A stretch of 64,000 nt of DNA from Arenicola marina (GCA_964019135.1 OZ025260.1:24174254-24238253); one strand, 5' to 3'. Counted from the stretch's first letter, positions 1 to 25,045 are shown. The notes: a model not told the origin generated them from the sequence alone. Program-made: numbers and translations.

Positions 1-437
1 TAATAATATTGTAGAAGCTGATGTGGTATACTGTAATAATATTGTAGAAGCTGATGTGGTATACTGTTATAATATTGTAGAAGCTGATGTGGTATACTGT
101 AATAATATTGTAGAAGCTGATGTGGTATACTGTTATAATATTGTAGAAGCTGATGTGGTATACTGTAATAATATTGTAGAAGCTGATGTGGTATACTGTT
201 ATAATATTGTAGAAGCTGATGTGGTATACTGTAATAATATTGTAGAAGCTGATGTGGTATACTGTAATAATATTGTAGAAGCTGATGTGGTATACTGTAA
301 TAATATTGTAGAAGCTGATGTGGTGTACTGTTATAATATTGTAGAAGCTGATGTGGTATACTGTTATAATATTGTAGAAGCTGATGTGGTATACTGTTAT
401 AATATTGTAGAAGCTGATGTGATATACTGTAATAACA
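1..437. repeat. 33-bp minisatellite, cut by the left window edge
   Basis: About 13 copies of a 33-bp unit with the core GTAGAAGCTGATGTGG. Units alternate between two versions beginning TAATAATATT and TTATAATATT; the first six copies alternate strictly, suggesting a 66-bp two-unit block was amplified. Because 33 is a multiple of three the array stays open in translation, but nothing marks it as coding. It lies in a FRY intron, downstream of the last visible exon on the minus strand. Confidence 0.95.
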
Positions 438-489
438 ATGCCCGTCCGCTGCTATAGAGAAGACCAACTAAAATGCTAACCCATAAGAT

Positions 490-812
490 ATGGTGCAATG
501 TATTGCTATTGACCACAATATTCCTATTGACCACAATATAGCTATTCAACACCATATCGCTATTGAACACAATATCGCTATTGAACACAATATTGCTATT
601 GACCACAATATTGCTATTGACCACAATATTGCTATTGAACGCAATATTGCTATTGAACACAATATAGCTATTGAACACAATATTGCCATTGAACACAATA
701 TTGCTATTGACTACAATATTGCTACTGAACACAATATTGCTATTGACCACAATATTGCTATTGACCACCATATTGCTATTGCACACAATATTGCTATTGA
801 ACACAATAGTAA
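490..812. repeat. 18-bp minisatellite
   Basis: About 18 copies of an 18-bp unit based on ATTGCTATTGACCACAAT, with GAACAC and GACCAC variants. It lies in the same FRY intron as the 33-bp array, about 85 bp past the donor of exon 14. The unit length is a multiple of three, so open frames here are artefacts. Confidence 0.95.
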
Positions 813-896
813 ACTAACAATTAAGTCATATTTGCTACATTAAAGTAGCAACACCTATTCCTTGACAAATAACGTTATCATATTTCTTTGCCTTAC

Positions 897-13661
<12,765 letters not shown>

Positions 13662-14179
13662 CTGCCAAACAATGAAAGAAGATATTTAATAGCCGTTAGA
13701 CACCAATGCCAGGGATTCCCTGCATAAACCTGCCATACTCTTTGACATTAAAGTGTCAGATAACCACATTATCATTAATCAAGGCTTGCATTAAACTAAA
13801 TTGTGTTGAGATTACACTTATGTGATCAAGAATCACTACTGATAACACACTTATGTGATCAAGAATTACTCTTGATAACACAGTAGTTGCAGTAGCTTTA
13901 CATATTGCATATTCATACCTAGCAACTCTCACCATGCTCAAGGAATTTATTTAGATCATAATTAGAATATTTACAATTAGAATCTTCTTTTTTTCAGACA
14001 ATGTAGCCTGGTAATTACGATCAGAAAAGAGCAACCTTGTAGATTTTTGCAATGTCTTCTGATGATAAAGGAAAACTAATACCGAGCATAGAAACTGGAA
14101 ATTTACATTTTGTTCTATATTGTAAAAACATTGTACTTTAAATTGTTCTATTTTTTTACCATGGACCTGGTGCCTACAG

Positions 14180-14324
14180 TTAGAAATATTATTATTATCA
14201 GATTCTAACTCATTGCTAGCCCCGGAATACACACCCATTCTGAGTGAGGCACATTTGCTAAACTTGAGTAAAAACACAAGGCAACTGACAGAGTGGGCTG
14301 CAGCAACAGATACAAGAGTGCCAG
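14180..14324 (+). CDS. Putative internal exon of an unrecognised gene
   Basis: 145 nt with a pyrimidine-rich acceptor ending GTGCCTACAG and donor G|GTAATGG. The frame is open for 48 codons, including APEYTPILSEAHLLNLS and TRQLTEWAAATDTRVP, and leaves one base. I do not recognise the family. It lies 0.5 kb upstream of FRY exon 1 on the opposite strand. A short frame starting MSSDDKGKLIPSIETG at about 14053 could be an upstream exon, but the intron it would need is only ~49 bp. Confidence 0.35.
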
Positions 14325-15428
14325 GTAATGGTGGAGACCTAAAAGTTAAAAATTGCAAGTCTTAGTTCATTGAAAGTATCTAGTGGTTATCTGTATGGGT
14401 CTGCATGAATAAACCAAGGGCTCAACACTAACTACCTTCGGCCAGACTGACAGAGGTAAAAATATAGCTTGGACTGGTATAATTTACAGTTTACCTGCAT
14501 GCTGGGCACCTAATTCAGTTATATAAAAGTTGGAATGGGGAAAATGTAACATTTGAGCTAGAAATATAGAGTTTTATTTTGTTTACTCATGAGGCCAATC
14601 AGTTTTTTCTTTATGACAATATCAGTGACCTGGCAGTGGTTGATATCCCTTCACATCTGTTCTGATGTCTCAGATATCTTTTAATATCATTCTTCTTCAG
14701 TGATATTTTAGGGGGAAAACCCTCAAAGCAAAGTGACTTAGATATCTGAATGTATATGAGTCAATTATGCAAATCAGCTTGGAAGTATGGACTTAGACAA
14801 ATAATTGCAGTGTAAAAAATACTATCATCAAAAAAATTACTATTCTACATGGCTGGACCTATAAATGATCAGACACACTTCTTGACAGGTTGATATATGA
14901 GCATAGGTGGGAAGGATTAATATATAGCGATAGCTACAATTGCGCTAGATCAGGTACTGCATAGCTAAGATAAATACTATAGATTTACTCTGAGGCTCAG
15001 ATTATATATTGCTACTGATGACTTGCATTATCACTACTTTATTCAGATAAATTTGACTGTTAACCAAATATATAATAAATGAATATACTTAAAAAGTTTT
15101 TATTTAATTATATGGCATGTATAATAGTTACGACAGGCCACTTCATCACTCATAGCCTTGGGGTTTAAGCCAGCTATGGTTAGTATAATAATAAATAATC
15201 TGTAAGTTTATGCTGTTTTTGACCATTTTCAATATGTACTTACTGGTACTGGGGTAATCACTGATCTGATATATATATATTTTTTAACTTATCCAAAAGC
15301 ATATTTATCATATTTAAACTAAGCTTAATAGAGATCTAATTATTTTAAATTATTGTCATTTCAAATAATAACCTCCCAAAAAATGGATGAGGGTGGTCTA
15401 TAAGTATAACATTCTATTTCCCCTCCAG

Positions 15429-15625
15429 GCGTATCTAGCAATATGACTTTAGGCTTTATAAATAGCCCAAACTTGCAAGTAACAAATGCATTGTCATCCA
15501 GTCAAAGAATCGGTGGCTGTGGTCAGCGGTCTGAAGTGAAGCAGTGTAAATTTCAACCTCTCTGGGCACTCTCGGTAAAACTGCCACTCCAGTTTACAGA
15601 GTGTACACAGCGAGGCATGTTTTAG
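15429..15625 (+). CDS. Putative terminal exon of the same unrecognised gene
   Basis: It follows a strong acceptor (TTTCCCCTCCAG), starts with two bases that complete the Gly codon left by 14180-14324, and runs VSSNMTLGFINSPNLQVTNA, then 45 more codons to a TAG at 15623. Together the two exons give at least 113 residues. A possible poly(A) signal AATAAA lies at 15889-15894. No domain was recognised; expression evidence would settle it. Confidence 0.35.
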
Positions 15626-15888
15626 GCCATATCAGGGCTATGATTATGTACAGTGTGGCTTCACCCCTTCAGTCTTCACTTCACTTTTCGACACTGCCTC
15701 CAGCTCCACTGGGAGACACTGTCACTGTGTCAGTGTCACTGTCAGTTCAGTCTTCAGCTGTTCTGTCTTCAGATTTCACACACCCTGTCCTGAGCTTTCT
15801 GTTGGTCGCATCTATCACGTCGCAACCATTCCGCCATGAGCTGTTTGCTTGAACAGGCACAGCAAAGGCATTCGTTTACAGGGACAAT

Positions 15889-15894
15889 AATAAA
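15889..15894 (+). promoter_or_regulatory. Candidate poly(A) signal
   Basis: An AATAAA hexamer 264 bp after the stop of the putative plus-strand gene. Weak alone, since the local sequence is AT-rich. Confidence 0.25.
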
Positions 15895-16716
15895 CTAACA
15901 GTTGACACAAATCCCACTGTTTATTTCAGATCCATTTCTCACTTGTAAGCGGAAGTGACTGCACGGGCCGATTTTATTGGACCAAATTTATGGAAAGCCA
16001 TGTGAACCATGCGGTTTGAAAACGTGTTAACTGGTTAATGTCGCTTTTAATTGTGTCGTTCAGGCGTTTCACGTACGCACAACTTAAACTATTTAGACCT
16101 AATCGTTAACATGTTTAAAGACATGTAGGCATGTTGTCAAAACAAAAGCCTACGCTTTTAGAATTACTTATCCTATAGTATTGGCATTCAACAAAAAAAA
16201 CGATTCACGAAATTATAAACGATATCCATATATGTATCACCCCAAACAATTAATATAGGGCCTATGCCAAAGCTGTAAATTAAGTTGTGATCGACGCCAA
16301 ATTATACACAATCGGAAAACATATTGTCGATGAAATAATCGAGATATAGCTTTGAAGCGGAGTCTAGTTCCGATATTTATATATCCTGTTAGTGCATGTA
16401 CACTAGCTGGCACCATCGATCACGAGCTCATGCAGCCCCCGAGTTGAAAGTTAATCGTGCACGCTCTTTTTCAAAAGAAACTAATTCAAGTTACACACAC
16501 AAAAGAAACAACCTTAATCTAATTTGTAGTTTCGTGTGTGAATCAGTATCACCCCATTTTCTATCTAAGACTTATGACCAGTAACTTTTTAGACAGTTAA
16601 AGTGTGTCGTCTTTACGACGTACACGGGTGCGTCATGACAACATGTTGCAGACCGAGGAAACAAATGGTGGTTTAGGTAACTTTTAGGTACATGTGCATG
16701 AACGCTAAGAAATCCA

Positions 16717-16827
16717 GGGGCGGATCCGGCCCCTTTAGGGGCGAAATTTATATCATTTATACCATTTAACATATGAAAATCAACACCGCCCCCCCCCCCC
16801 TATACAGCATATCTGGATCCGACCCTG
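16717..16827. mobile_element. Small hAT-like MITE
   Basis: It starts CAGGGGCGGATCCGG and ends with the near-complement ATCTGGATCCGACCCTG. The five bases AAATC flank both sides. The CAGGGGCGGATC terminus is common among non-autonomous hAT-type elements of invertebrates (from memory). There is no coding capacity; the interior contains a 12-C run. Confidence 0.55.
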
Positions 16828-17204
16828 AAATCTCCCGTAACCAGGAAGTGAGATTGGATCGAATTCAAAGCAAAACATGGGAAAGTGATCGATGGATGTA
16901 TTAGTGTGTCAATGATTGGTCCAAAGCATGTGATCCTGATATGCATGAGGATTATAAAGGCGGTATAGGTAAACTAAGGTCCAGAAGTACCAGAAGCCAA
17001 GACGCACGTGATAACAATTGATACACATTTGTAGATTAGAACGGATATAACTTATATGTAGATGACAAATATTCAATATATTACGTACAATAAGTGAGTA
17101 ACGTTCATTTCATTTCAAAACGTTTATAAGTTTTTTGGGAGAAATATTGTGGTATAGTAGTCACCTCAATATCAGATCATGCAGGCTATGTTGATCAGTG
17201 TGCG

Positions 17205-17520
17205 CATAGATAGGGGGGGGGGGGGGAGGGGGGGCAAGGGGGGTCGTGTTCCCAGATCACGAAGAATACATTTCTTTATTCCCAGATCATGATGAATTAA
17301 AAGGAGAACTCCCCGTATACAAAGGAAGGGCGGATACATGATACTAAATTGACGATTTCCCGATTCTCGGTTATTTAATATTAAAAATCCCTAATCACGG
17401 CGGTCGGCTAATATCCGATTCCCAGTTCACGCAGAACTGTTTCCCTCATTCACCGTTCACGGTGAAATAAAAAGCCCATTCCCAAAGAACGGAAATACCC
17501 CGTGCGCCCCCGCCCCCCCC
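17205..17520. mobile_element. Dispersed ~310-bp repeat, copy 1
   Basis: G-rich start (GGGGGCAAGGGGGGTCGTG), C-rich end, and four internal variants of TTCCCAGTTCACGAAGAA. It matches the reverse complement of 26462-26785 along its length. The ends are short inverted repeats around GGGGCAAGGGG, so it is probably a non-autonomous DNA element. Confidence 0.7.
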
Positions 17521-17891
17521 CCCTCGCCACCTCCCCCCCATAGATGCATCCACAAATAGTCTTTGGAATTTTCACTTATGCCTGGTGCAAGTATCATGTG
17601 ATGGGACTTGCACGTGTTGATGAACAGCAAACGAACTGCGTGGATCATAAATAAACGCCCGGGGAGTGACACACAGGCGGGTCTCAAAGGGGGCACGTAT
17701 GTTAGAACCCAAAACGTCATTGTGACCAAAACGTCATACCTTGGTAGAATGAAATATACAGTTTAAAGTTTAATTTCAACCATCTCGGTTATCGCTCACA
17801 CTGCGTGGCGTTTCTGAAGGAGACAGGGAGGGGCCACTCGGAGCTGAAGGATTGATTGATTGACAATTAGAGACAATTGGAGACCTCTTGG

Positions 17892-18174
17892 AGGCTTTCA
17901 TGACTATCGTCGGACAGTCCTTTCTTTGGTCGGTAGTGTATTTTCTTGTAATCCGGGCGATTTGTGTCCTCTCTCGCTTCGTTTTGAACGCTCCGCCGCT
18001 CGCCGAAAGTAAACAAACTTAGCGTGAGCACTCGCTGCCAGGCGGCGTTTGTTGACGTCCGGCAAATGGCGGAGCATTCAAAACGAAGCGAGAGGTGACA
18101 AAAATCGCCCGGATTACAAGAAAATACACTACCGACCAATAAGATGACTGTCCGACGAAAGTTATACAAGCTTC
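17892..18174. mobile_element. Foldback element with ~106-bp inverted arms
   Basis: The left arm (17892-17997) and right arm (18068-18174) are near-perfect reverse complements; both contain GTCGGACAGTC, GGTCGGTAGTGTATTTTC and TTGTAATCCGGGCGATTT. The spacer is about 70 bp. The structure suits a foldback transposon or MITE, and a transcript would form a long hairpin. No protein is encoded. Confidence 0.8.
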
Positions 18175-18687
18175 AGGAATCTAGTGGAGCAACTTGACGG
18201 GTAGGCACTGCATATTTAGTCTGTTAGGACCTTCAACTTGAGCCACCGGTCCGCGATTTCTAATTTTAGGCCTGGTGAACGACATGGCTCTCACCCTTGC
18301 TACGTTTACGGGCGTGGTAAGAGAGGCATGTACCAGGGCTAGGAGAACCCTTCATATCCCACCCTAAGGGGAACAATTACACCTTTACACGATACAGCTA
18401 GTGTCATTTTTACAGTATAATCAAGCAAGTCCAAGTCATATTTTCAGGGTTTTATTACTTACTCTTCAACTGTTTGTAAAGGAACTGAACTTGTATGGCA
18501 CCATATAGCCTAACAGGCTGAAAGTGCCATTAATTAGCCCAAATCAAATCAATCCAAGACTAAGTCCAAGGGCGTTCCCGTGAGTGTTTAAAACTCCAAT
18601 TTCACATGGAGGGGTCCATTCATTTTTGACAGTTATGATAGTGAAAGTTTTGTTGGCTAAAACTAAGCAACAACTGCCTGCAAGGAT

Positions 18688-18720
18688 CTACAGGGGCGGA
18701 TCAAGTCCTAAGAGGGTGGA
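18688..18720. mobile_element. hAT-like terminus fragment
   Basis: CAGGGGCGGATCAAG is followed by G-rich sequence, like the ends at 16717 and 27003. A matching second end was not found. Confidence 0.35.
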
Positions 18721-19668
18721 GGGGTTCTACCTGGGCAAAGTCGATCTCCCCGCCCTCACCCCCCCCCCTCTCCCATCCCCCGCGTTATATGCGCAACTAT
18801 TCCATAATGAATTGTCCTTAACCTGAAATACAAAACATTTACTTTAACAGTGGAACCTCCCTCAATACAATCATGAGTAAACCGAATTCTGTCAATATTT
18901 GCCAGAATCCTGACTTGTTATCTCGTAACGTACTTATTGAAAAACCGAAAACCTGTGTAGACCAGATATAACGTTCCAGCGCCTTCGACAATTTGCCGAG
19001 GGGTGGGGTGGGGGGGGGGGAGGGGGCGCTTACGATGTGGTCAAGGGGTGACAATACCAAGAACAATCTCATTGTTCGACTGGGGCTACGGCAGGAGACA
19101 TGGCTGCTGCACCTTTCACCCTCCCCATTGTCGTGATATCATCTATTTGAAGCTCCGTACTGCAAACCAGCCAACCAACCTCAGTCCCGTAGATTTCAGG
19201 TCGTAGTATGCATGTATCCATAGTCCCGCCGGGGGGGGGGGGAGGGTTCCTAATACATTGCTGTGGGCTGGGGGGAATCAACACACCTGTGGAACCTCCC
19301 TCCAGATTCGTATAACAGTGCCCCCCCGGGTCCATAGTATAGTCGCCGCTTCAAGAAGATATTGGTAAGCTACTCACGTATAGCCACCTAGGACGCGAAT
19401 ATTTATAGTTTAAATGTAACCCTTCGGTAATCTAAACTTACCATGAATTGCACATGTTTTACGAATATTTACTGTTATGTCTATAGGTACTGTGGGCCTG
19501 ATGGCCTTGAAGACTCAATAAATTCACGCACATAGGCCTATAGCCGCCTATCTAAAGTGTTTTTCTGTGCCATAAATATGCGAATATATACCTTTCGTGT
19601 AAACACATTCCTTATTAAGGATGCTCAGCATACATCGACCCCACCTACTCGAAATTAGGACAGCGGTG

Positions 19669-19765
19669 CATGAAATGAAATGTTGGTGTCTTAGGCAACC
19701 TTTGCACACATGAAGTAAAATTGGACCAAGAAACCTCCCGGGGAAATAAAATGGGGATAGATCAA
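19669..19765. repeat. Dispersed repeat, pair with 62706-62830
   Basis: It shares ATGAAATGAAATGTTGGTG and CCAAGAARCCTCCCGG with 62706-62830. On the minus strand the 62.7-kb copy ends in a TTTCA-type simple tail, which suits the 3' end of a non-LTR retrotransposon. The family is not identified. Confidence 0.5.
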
Positions 19766-20044
19766 GCTCAAAGGGTCTTTCATTAATGTCTATGATTATG
19801 CTGTATCTTGTATATATATAAGTGTTACCCGAATGAGAGATAGGAAGGGGTTCACATGCACACTTAGTGATACATTCCTCAATGTAACCCTACTAGAACG
19901 TGATATCGTATTTTCCCTGTTAATCGGGATTACAGTATAATTATCTTCGTGAAACGATAATTAATTGCTATTAACTCGACCCCCCCCCCCACCCCACCCC
20001 ACCCCACTTGCCCTCCACCGTCTGTCATACCCTTCACAATCATG

Positions 20045-20720
20045 ACAGTGTTCAGAAGTGACAGAAGTGTTCATATCGCGTGTTAAGCTCTCTCAAGGCC
20101 ATGACAAACCTAGGCCACACGCTGTCGGCCATGTTCTTTCACGACCATAGCAACCCACGCCTTCACATCGGCAAAACATGCCTTTACACACCGTCTGCCA
20201 TGCCTTCTGGTGGTCATGACAAACCAAGCATTCGCATCTTATTTCAATGCCTTCCGCGGTCATCACAAACCAAACATTCACATTGTACTTCAATGCCTCC
20301 CTCGGGCATGATAAACCAAGCATTGACACCATCTGCCAAGCTCTCTCCCGGTCATGCCATACCATGATGTCACATCGACTGTCAAGCCAAGCCATCTCAT
20401 GCTGATGACAAACCAAGAATTCACGTCGTCTGCCAAAACCCTCTCACGATCATGCATGACCGACAAACAAGGCCTTTATATCGTTAGCCAAGCCCTCTGA
20501 CGGACATTGCAGACCGACCATTCTCATCGTCTGCCATGCTTCCTCACGATCATGACGAAGCAAACATGAACACCTTCTGCCGACCCTCTCACGTGCACGA
20601 CAGACCAATCATTCACATCGTCTGCACTTTCACGGTAATGACAATCACACCGTCATTCAATTCCCCTCATGATAAAGAAAAAAAACAAGCATTCACATCG
20701 CCTGCCATCCTTGTCATTTT
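20045..20720. repeat. Degenerate ~46-bp tandem repeat
   Basis: About 14 decayed copies share GTCATGACAAACCAAGCATT, CACATCGTCTGCC and CCCTCTCACG motifs at 45-50 bp spacing. It is an old minisatellite with no coding support. Confidence 0.75.
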
Positions 20721-20837
20721 CATATGCGTAATTTATGGGGCTATTACAGATCATCGGGGGTTAAACCTGTCGGTGGGGGCCTCAAGCCCCCGTAGCCCCC
20801 CCCCCCCCCGCCGCTGGATCCGCCAATCGGCCTCCAT

Positions 20838-20975
20838 AGGGGTGGGGGGGTGGGGGGGGGGCAAGGGGGGTCGTGTTCCCAGCTCACGAAGAATAATTTT
20901 CCTCATTCTCAGTTCACGGTGAAATGAAAAGCCCAATCACGAAGAACGCAAGTACCCCTTGCCCGCCCTCCCCCT
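20838..20975. mobile_element. Dispersed repeat, copy 2, internally deleted
   Basis: It has both ends of the 310-bp family (GGGGGTCGTGTTCCCAG and AGTACCCCTTGCCCGCC) but only two of the internal CCCAGTTCACG motifs. The missing middle lies between internal direct repeats, so recombination between them explains the ~110-bp form. Confidence 0.65.
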
Positions 20976-21760
20976 CCTCAATATGGCGGGGAAAAACGTA
21001 CGCCAGTGGTAGGCCCAGTGTCCTCCGTCCATTTCCGAAGGAGAAAACGGATCTATTATATTTGCGTGAATTCAAATGATTGAACTCACCTGACAAAGGT
21101 GACATGAGCACGTGTTTTAATGACTCAAACACACAACAGACCGATAACCCTATCTTATAACCAGCAATAACGAGAACCAATCTGACAGAACAGTGTCATA
21201 CGATGACGAGGATATACAATCGGCCTTAATCTCCAGAGACGGATTCATGAAATTGGAGAAGAGAGGGTAAGTAGTTGCAGTCAGGGAGGGGGGGGGGGGG
21301 AGGGGGGGCACTATAATACAAATAATCTGGTGAGGGGGCGGGGAAGGTTTTCTGGGTGCCCCGGGATGCCTGACAAATGGGATATTTCTGATGAAAAAGA
21401 TACCCCTATAGAGCGGACACCCCCCACCCCCCGCCGCCATTTGCGATGAAACAGATAGAACCTTTATAACTTGCGACCGAGTGGCGGGAGACTCTGGAAA
21501 TGTGTAACAGCGGGTTTGCCGGAAAAAAAGAATTGTCAAGCGTAGCTTGAGAGGGAAGACGAAAATCGGGGTATAGGTGCAACTGACCTTGACCCGATAA
21601 CTATGAAAGGTCGCAGATAAAGTTCAGAGGCCGTATTAATAAACCCGCGTATAACATAGCTGGAGGATAGCGAGAACGTATGAATCTCAAAAAAAGTCAC
21701 TGAGCGTCAAACCCGTACCGAACGAGGTCTATTGCGAAATCGGTCACCGCGCTTATGAAG

Positions 21761-22103
21761 GTATGTAAGTGACGTCACAGACAGCGCGCGCTCACCTCTA
21801 GAAACAACCATTCTGGGTACAACGAGTCAGCGGGTCCCTATACTTTACTATGGGCGTCAAACTAGACTCGGTGATGTTTTGGATATGAATGCACTGTTAG
21901 AGTTGAAAACCATGTGGAGTAAATGTTTGGGGCTGTACCTCCATACCATACTAGTTTTAAATCGAACGACGCTGGTTTTTTTGTGCGTTTCACGCAATTA
22001 CAAAGAGCTCCCGTGTTATGTATATGGGGCGGTGAAGTGTTATGTACCCAAAACCGGATTCACTGGAGGTGAACGCGCGCTGTCTGTGACGTCACTTACA
22101 TAC
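21761..22103. mobile_element. 343-bp MITE with 60-bp terminal inverted repeats
   Basis: The terminal inverted repeats at 21761-21820 and 22044-22103 both read, from outside, GTATGTAAGTGACGTCACAG and then ACAGCGCGCG. Each contains a full CRE palindrome TGACGTCA. The interior has no open frame of note. No clear target duplication is seen. Confidence 0.75.
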
Positions 22104-22449
22104 CCCTTACATATGGCCTGTCGATGCTTCACAATGGGATTGGCCATGTTAAAGTAAGATTATTTTTTTGCGTCATAACTACCGGTTCGATTTCGATGGG
22201 ATCTGGCACACATGATGTCAGTAATATTAGGACATATTCCACCACACATATTTAATCTAACTACATGCATGTTGTCACATCGGTTTTTGTATCATTTTCG
22301 TTAAGTAAAAATTAGATCATCTAATAACTCGAAAACTATAAATGTGACGTGAAATCTGAGACCACATTTCCTTTGCGCCTCACTCTGAGGAATACTCTGA
22401 AATAAACCGCGGATCTCTAGACCCAATATTAACGGAGTTACTGCTAAAA

Positions 22450-23017
22450 TCATGTTCCGTGACCTTGACCTTGATTTGACCTTGACCTTTTACGCGTGAC
22501 CTGGATCAGTATCGTCATCCGACCCTAAATACTAATCTTATGTCCTATGCAAAGCGTCGTTTGTCTCACTTGTACCCTTCATGGAGAAATTGAGGATCCA
22601 TTTTCCCGCCAAAATCCTCTCATAGGGGTCAATGTTAAAGTTTAAGAATTTTTTGCATGAAAACTATTCGGGCGATTTGCAAAATTTAAAGACGACATAC
22701 AAGGTACTGATAGGCCTAATGCGTGAAATAATTTGCAGCGCGAATAAATGGAAACTGTGAACGTTATAGCGACTTGTCCGATTTTTGGTCCAATCTATCA
22801 ATGGTTAAGCGAATTTCAAAAAATTCCTGTGACCTTGAAATTTGACCTACATTGCCCATCTGATACTTGGGCCTGACGATGGCCACTCCGCATCTTTTTG
22901 TGAATTTGGAAGTCGATATCGTGAGGCGTTGGTGAGATAATGCGTGACAAGACAAACAGACAGACAGACAAACCGAACACACCGACATAAGACGAAAATC
23001 TGCGATTTTCGTCTTAA
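22450..23017. mobile_element. Dispersed element with GACCTTGACCTT motifs and terminal hairpin
   Basis: It begins with repeated GACCTTGACCTTGA, contains an ACAGACAGACAGAC microsatellite (22958-22972), and ends with a perfect palindrome, TAAGACGAAAATC (22988-23000) and GATTTTCGTCTTA (23004-23016). AAGACGAAAATCGG also occurs near 21558. This layout is typical of a non-autonomous repeat; the family was not named. Confidence 0.55.
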
Positions 23018-23514
23018 CAAACCGAGCCGGCCTGCAATGGGGCGGCGACAGAGAGCAGTCCCATAAAGATCGAGCAAAGAAGCCAAGGCTGTAAAGTACT
23101 GCTAACGCTTTTTCCGCCCCCACACTAACACTCATCCCGCCGCCCCCCCCCCCCCCCCCCCCCCCCACTACAGCTTCCTAAAGTCAGTGTTCATATCGGC
23201 AGATTGTGTAGGACTATAACGTCAAATTAAACTTTTATTTAGATTTTAGCTATGTTGGACGTATCATATTCACAGTCGATGTGATTCGAAATTTCATTCC
23301 CCACCCTATCCTAGGGGTGGGGGGGGGGGGGTGGGGGGAGATACCTTTTCTGACCTCCGCGATTGGTATCCAGGAATTCTTGAAGACTCACGATCAGCTG
23401 TTGGCAAATTTTGGGGGTCGTTATCCGTACAATTCCTGATTCAACACAAGGACCCTTTGCTCATTTACGGTCATCTTCCATGTAAGAACCCACGAATTGT
23501 ATTATTGTAGTAAA

Positions 23515-23575
23515 CGTTAGGCGTGAGTAATACGTGAGCTATGCTGAAACAATGGTTCGCCCTTACTTGGAAGAA
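23515..23575. repeat. Dispersed repeat fragment, pair with 4660-4735
   Basis: It contains GGCGTGAGTAATACGTGAGC and GGTTCGCCCTTACTTGGAAG, matching the FRY-intron copy. Confidence 0.6.
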
Positions 23576-24621
23576 CGACCCTATTTACCGCGATCCGTTA
23601 TAGCAATCTGTGAATTCTTCCATATACGCGATTTCTCCATTTAGGCGTTTCTCTTCGCGCTCAGCTTTAAAATGTCCTGAACTTGGAGATTCGATATTGC
23701 TCTTCCTAATTCTTGGGGATTCACGATTCAGAGATTGTATCCCCTCCCCCGCCCACCCCCATCCTGCCTCAGGTAGATGACCGGGGGTTTACCTTCGCTA
23801 TTAGACTATGAAACCATGACTCCACCCCTGAAAAAGTTAACATTTGGAAACATCAAAACTTTCAAGCTTAAATTATAGTGTCAAAATGCCTAATTAAACC
23901 GGTAAAGTCACAAATGGCCAATGTACGATGAGCTCAGCTAGCTGGGCCGATAACAAAAAAATCCAAGTTGACGAACAACGGGAATATGATATCCAATGCA
24001 ACCATCCGCTAAAATGCAAAAGAAGGAGTTCCTTTTATTTCAGCAACTAACATATAATTCGAAAATAGTTTGCCCATTAGACCGATCTAAACTCCGACAC
24101 AAAGCCTCGCTCACGCTTGAGTACTGTTTCCTTAAACGTGAGTATGAAAGCTGATGGTAGGTGCAAGCGAGAAGTATTCATCTCTGAAAGTGCATGACAA
24201 GACAAGAAAGTGACATGCTGCCTTGTTTGTACAACGTAACGTGGTAGTCCTCTTTTCACCAAATCATCGGATAAAGGCAATTGACGTCAGTGAATGATTG
24301 ACAGCCTGCATCGGTCCATTAGGTTAAGGAGAATGCCCTTGTAACAGTGCATTCTTGAAAAAGTATGATCTCAATTTCTGTTTCTAAAATGTGTGATCTT
24401 CGCTTATTTTAAGGAGAAATGTGTATCTGTTTTCGCTAGAGCATTCCATCGGGCGTCAAAGCTTCCAGTTCATCATTCATTATGATTTTGACTTGTTTCA
24501 TAAAAGCTCACTTATTGCTCACATGATTGGCACTGACTGCGATTGTCAATTTCGTAACATAGAAGGAAGATTGTTTAACTGGAATATATAGTTTGGTCTC
24601 GTCGAGTCAATCTCAATTTAT

Positions 24622-24787
24622 CAGCTCGCTAAAACAGTGCATTCTTGGAAAAGTGTGTAGTGTATACAATAGGATGACGTCATAACAGTACTTAGACTCC
24701 CAAACAGCTCGCTAAAAGAGTGCATTCTTGGAAAAGTGTGTAGTTTATACAATAGGATGACGTCATAACAGTACTTAGACTCCCAAA
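24622..24787. repeat. 83-bp tandem duplication
   Basis: Two copies of an 83-bp segment (second starting at 24705), differing at about two positions, each with GTGCATTCTTGGAAAAGTGT and GGATGACGTCATAACAG. A third partial GTGCATTCTTGAAAAAGT lies near 24350. Confidence 0.9.
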
Positions 24788-24942
24788 GTCATCGCGTTGT
24801 TGATGTAAACCGGACTCAGGACGAGTGACGTAAATACCATGCCAGGTCTCTGTTTACACCTCCGGGACTAGGCCAATTACACCCCAGTCAGGAAAAACTG
24901 GCGGGCAGGCCGCGGTGTTGTGTGAGGGTGGAGTGGCGGGGA

Positions 24943-25045
24943 TGTGGAGATACCGGGTGGACAGACAGATATAGCGGAGGGGTGCGTGGGTGGAGAGGCT
25001 GGGGCGTGGAGAGACGGGGTGGACAGGTTGATATAGCGGAGGGGG
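24943..25045. repeat. 63-bp partial tandem duplication
   Basis: GTGGAGATACCGGGTGGACA and GATATAGCGGAGGGG recur 63 bp later with changes. G-rich, no coding support. Confidence 0.6.

Noticed and set aside
23-843. Repetitive VYCNNIVEADV and IAIEHN frames
   Set aside because: Translations of 33- and 18-bp arrays lying in a FRY intron.
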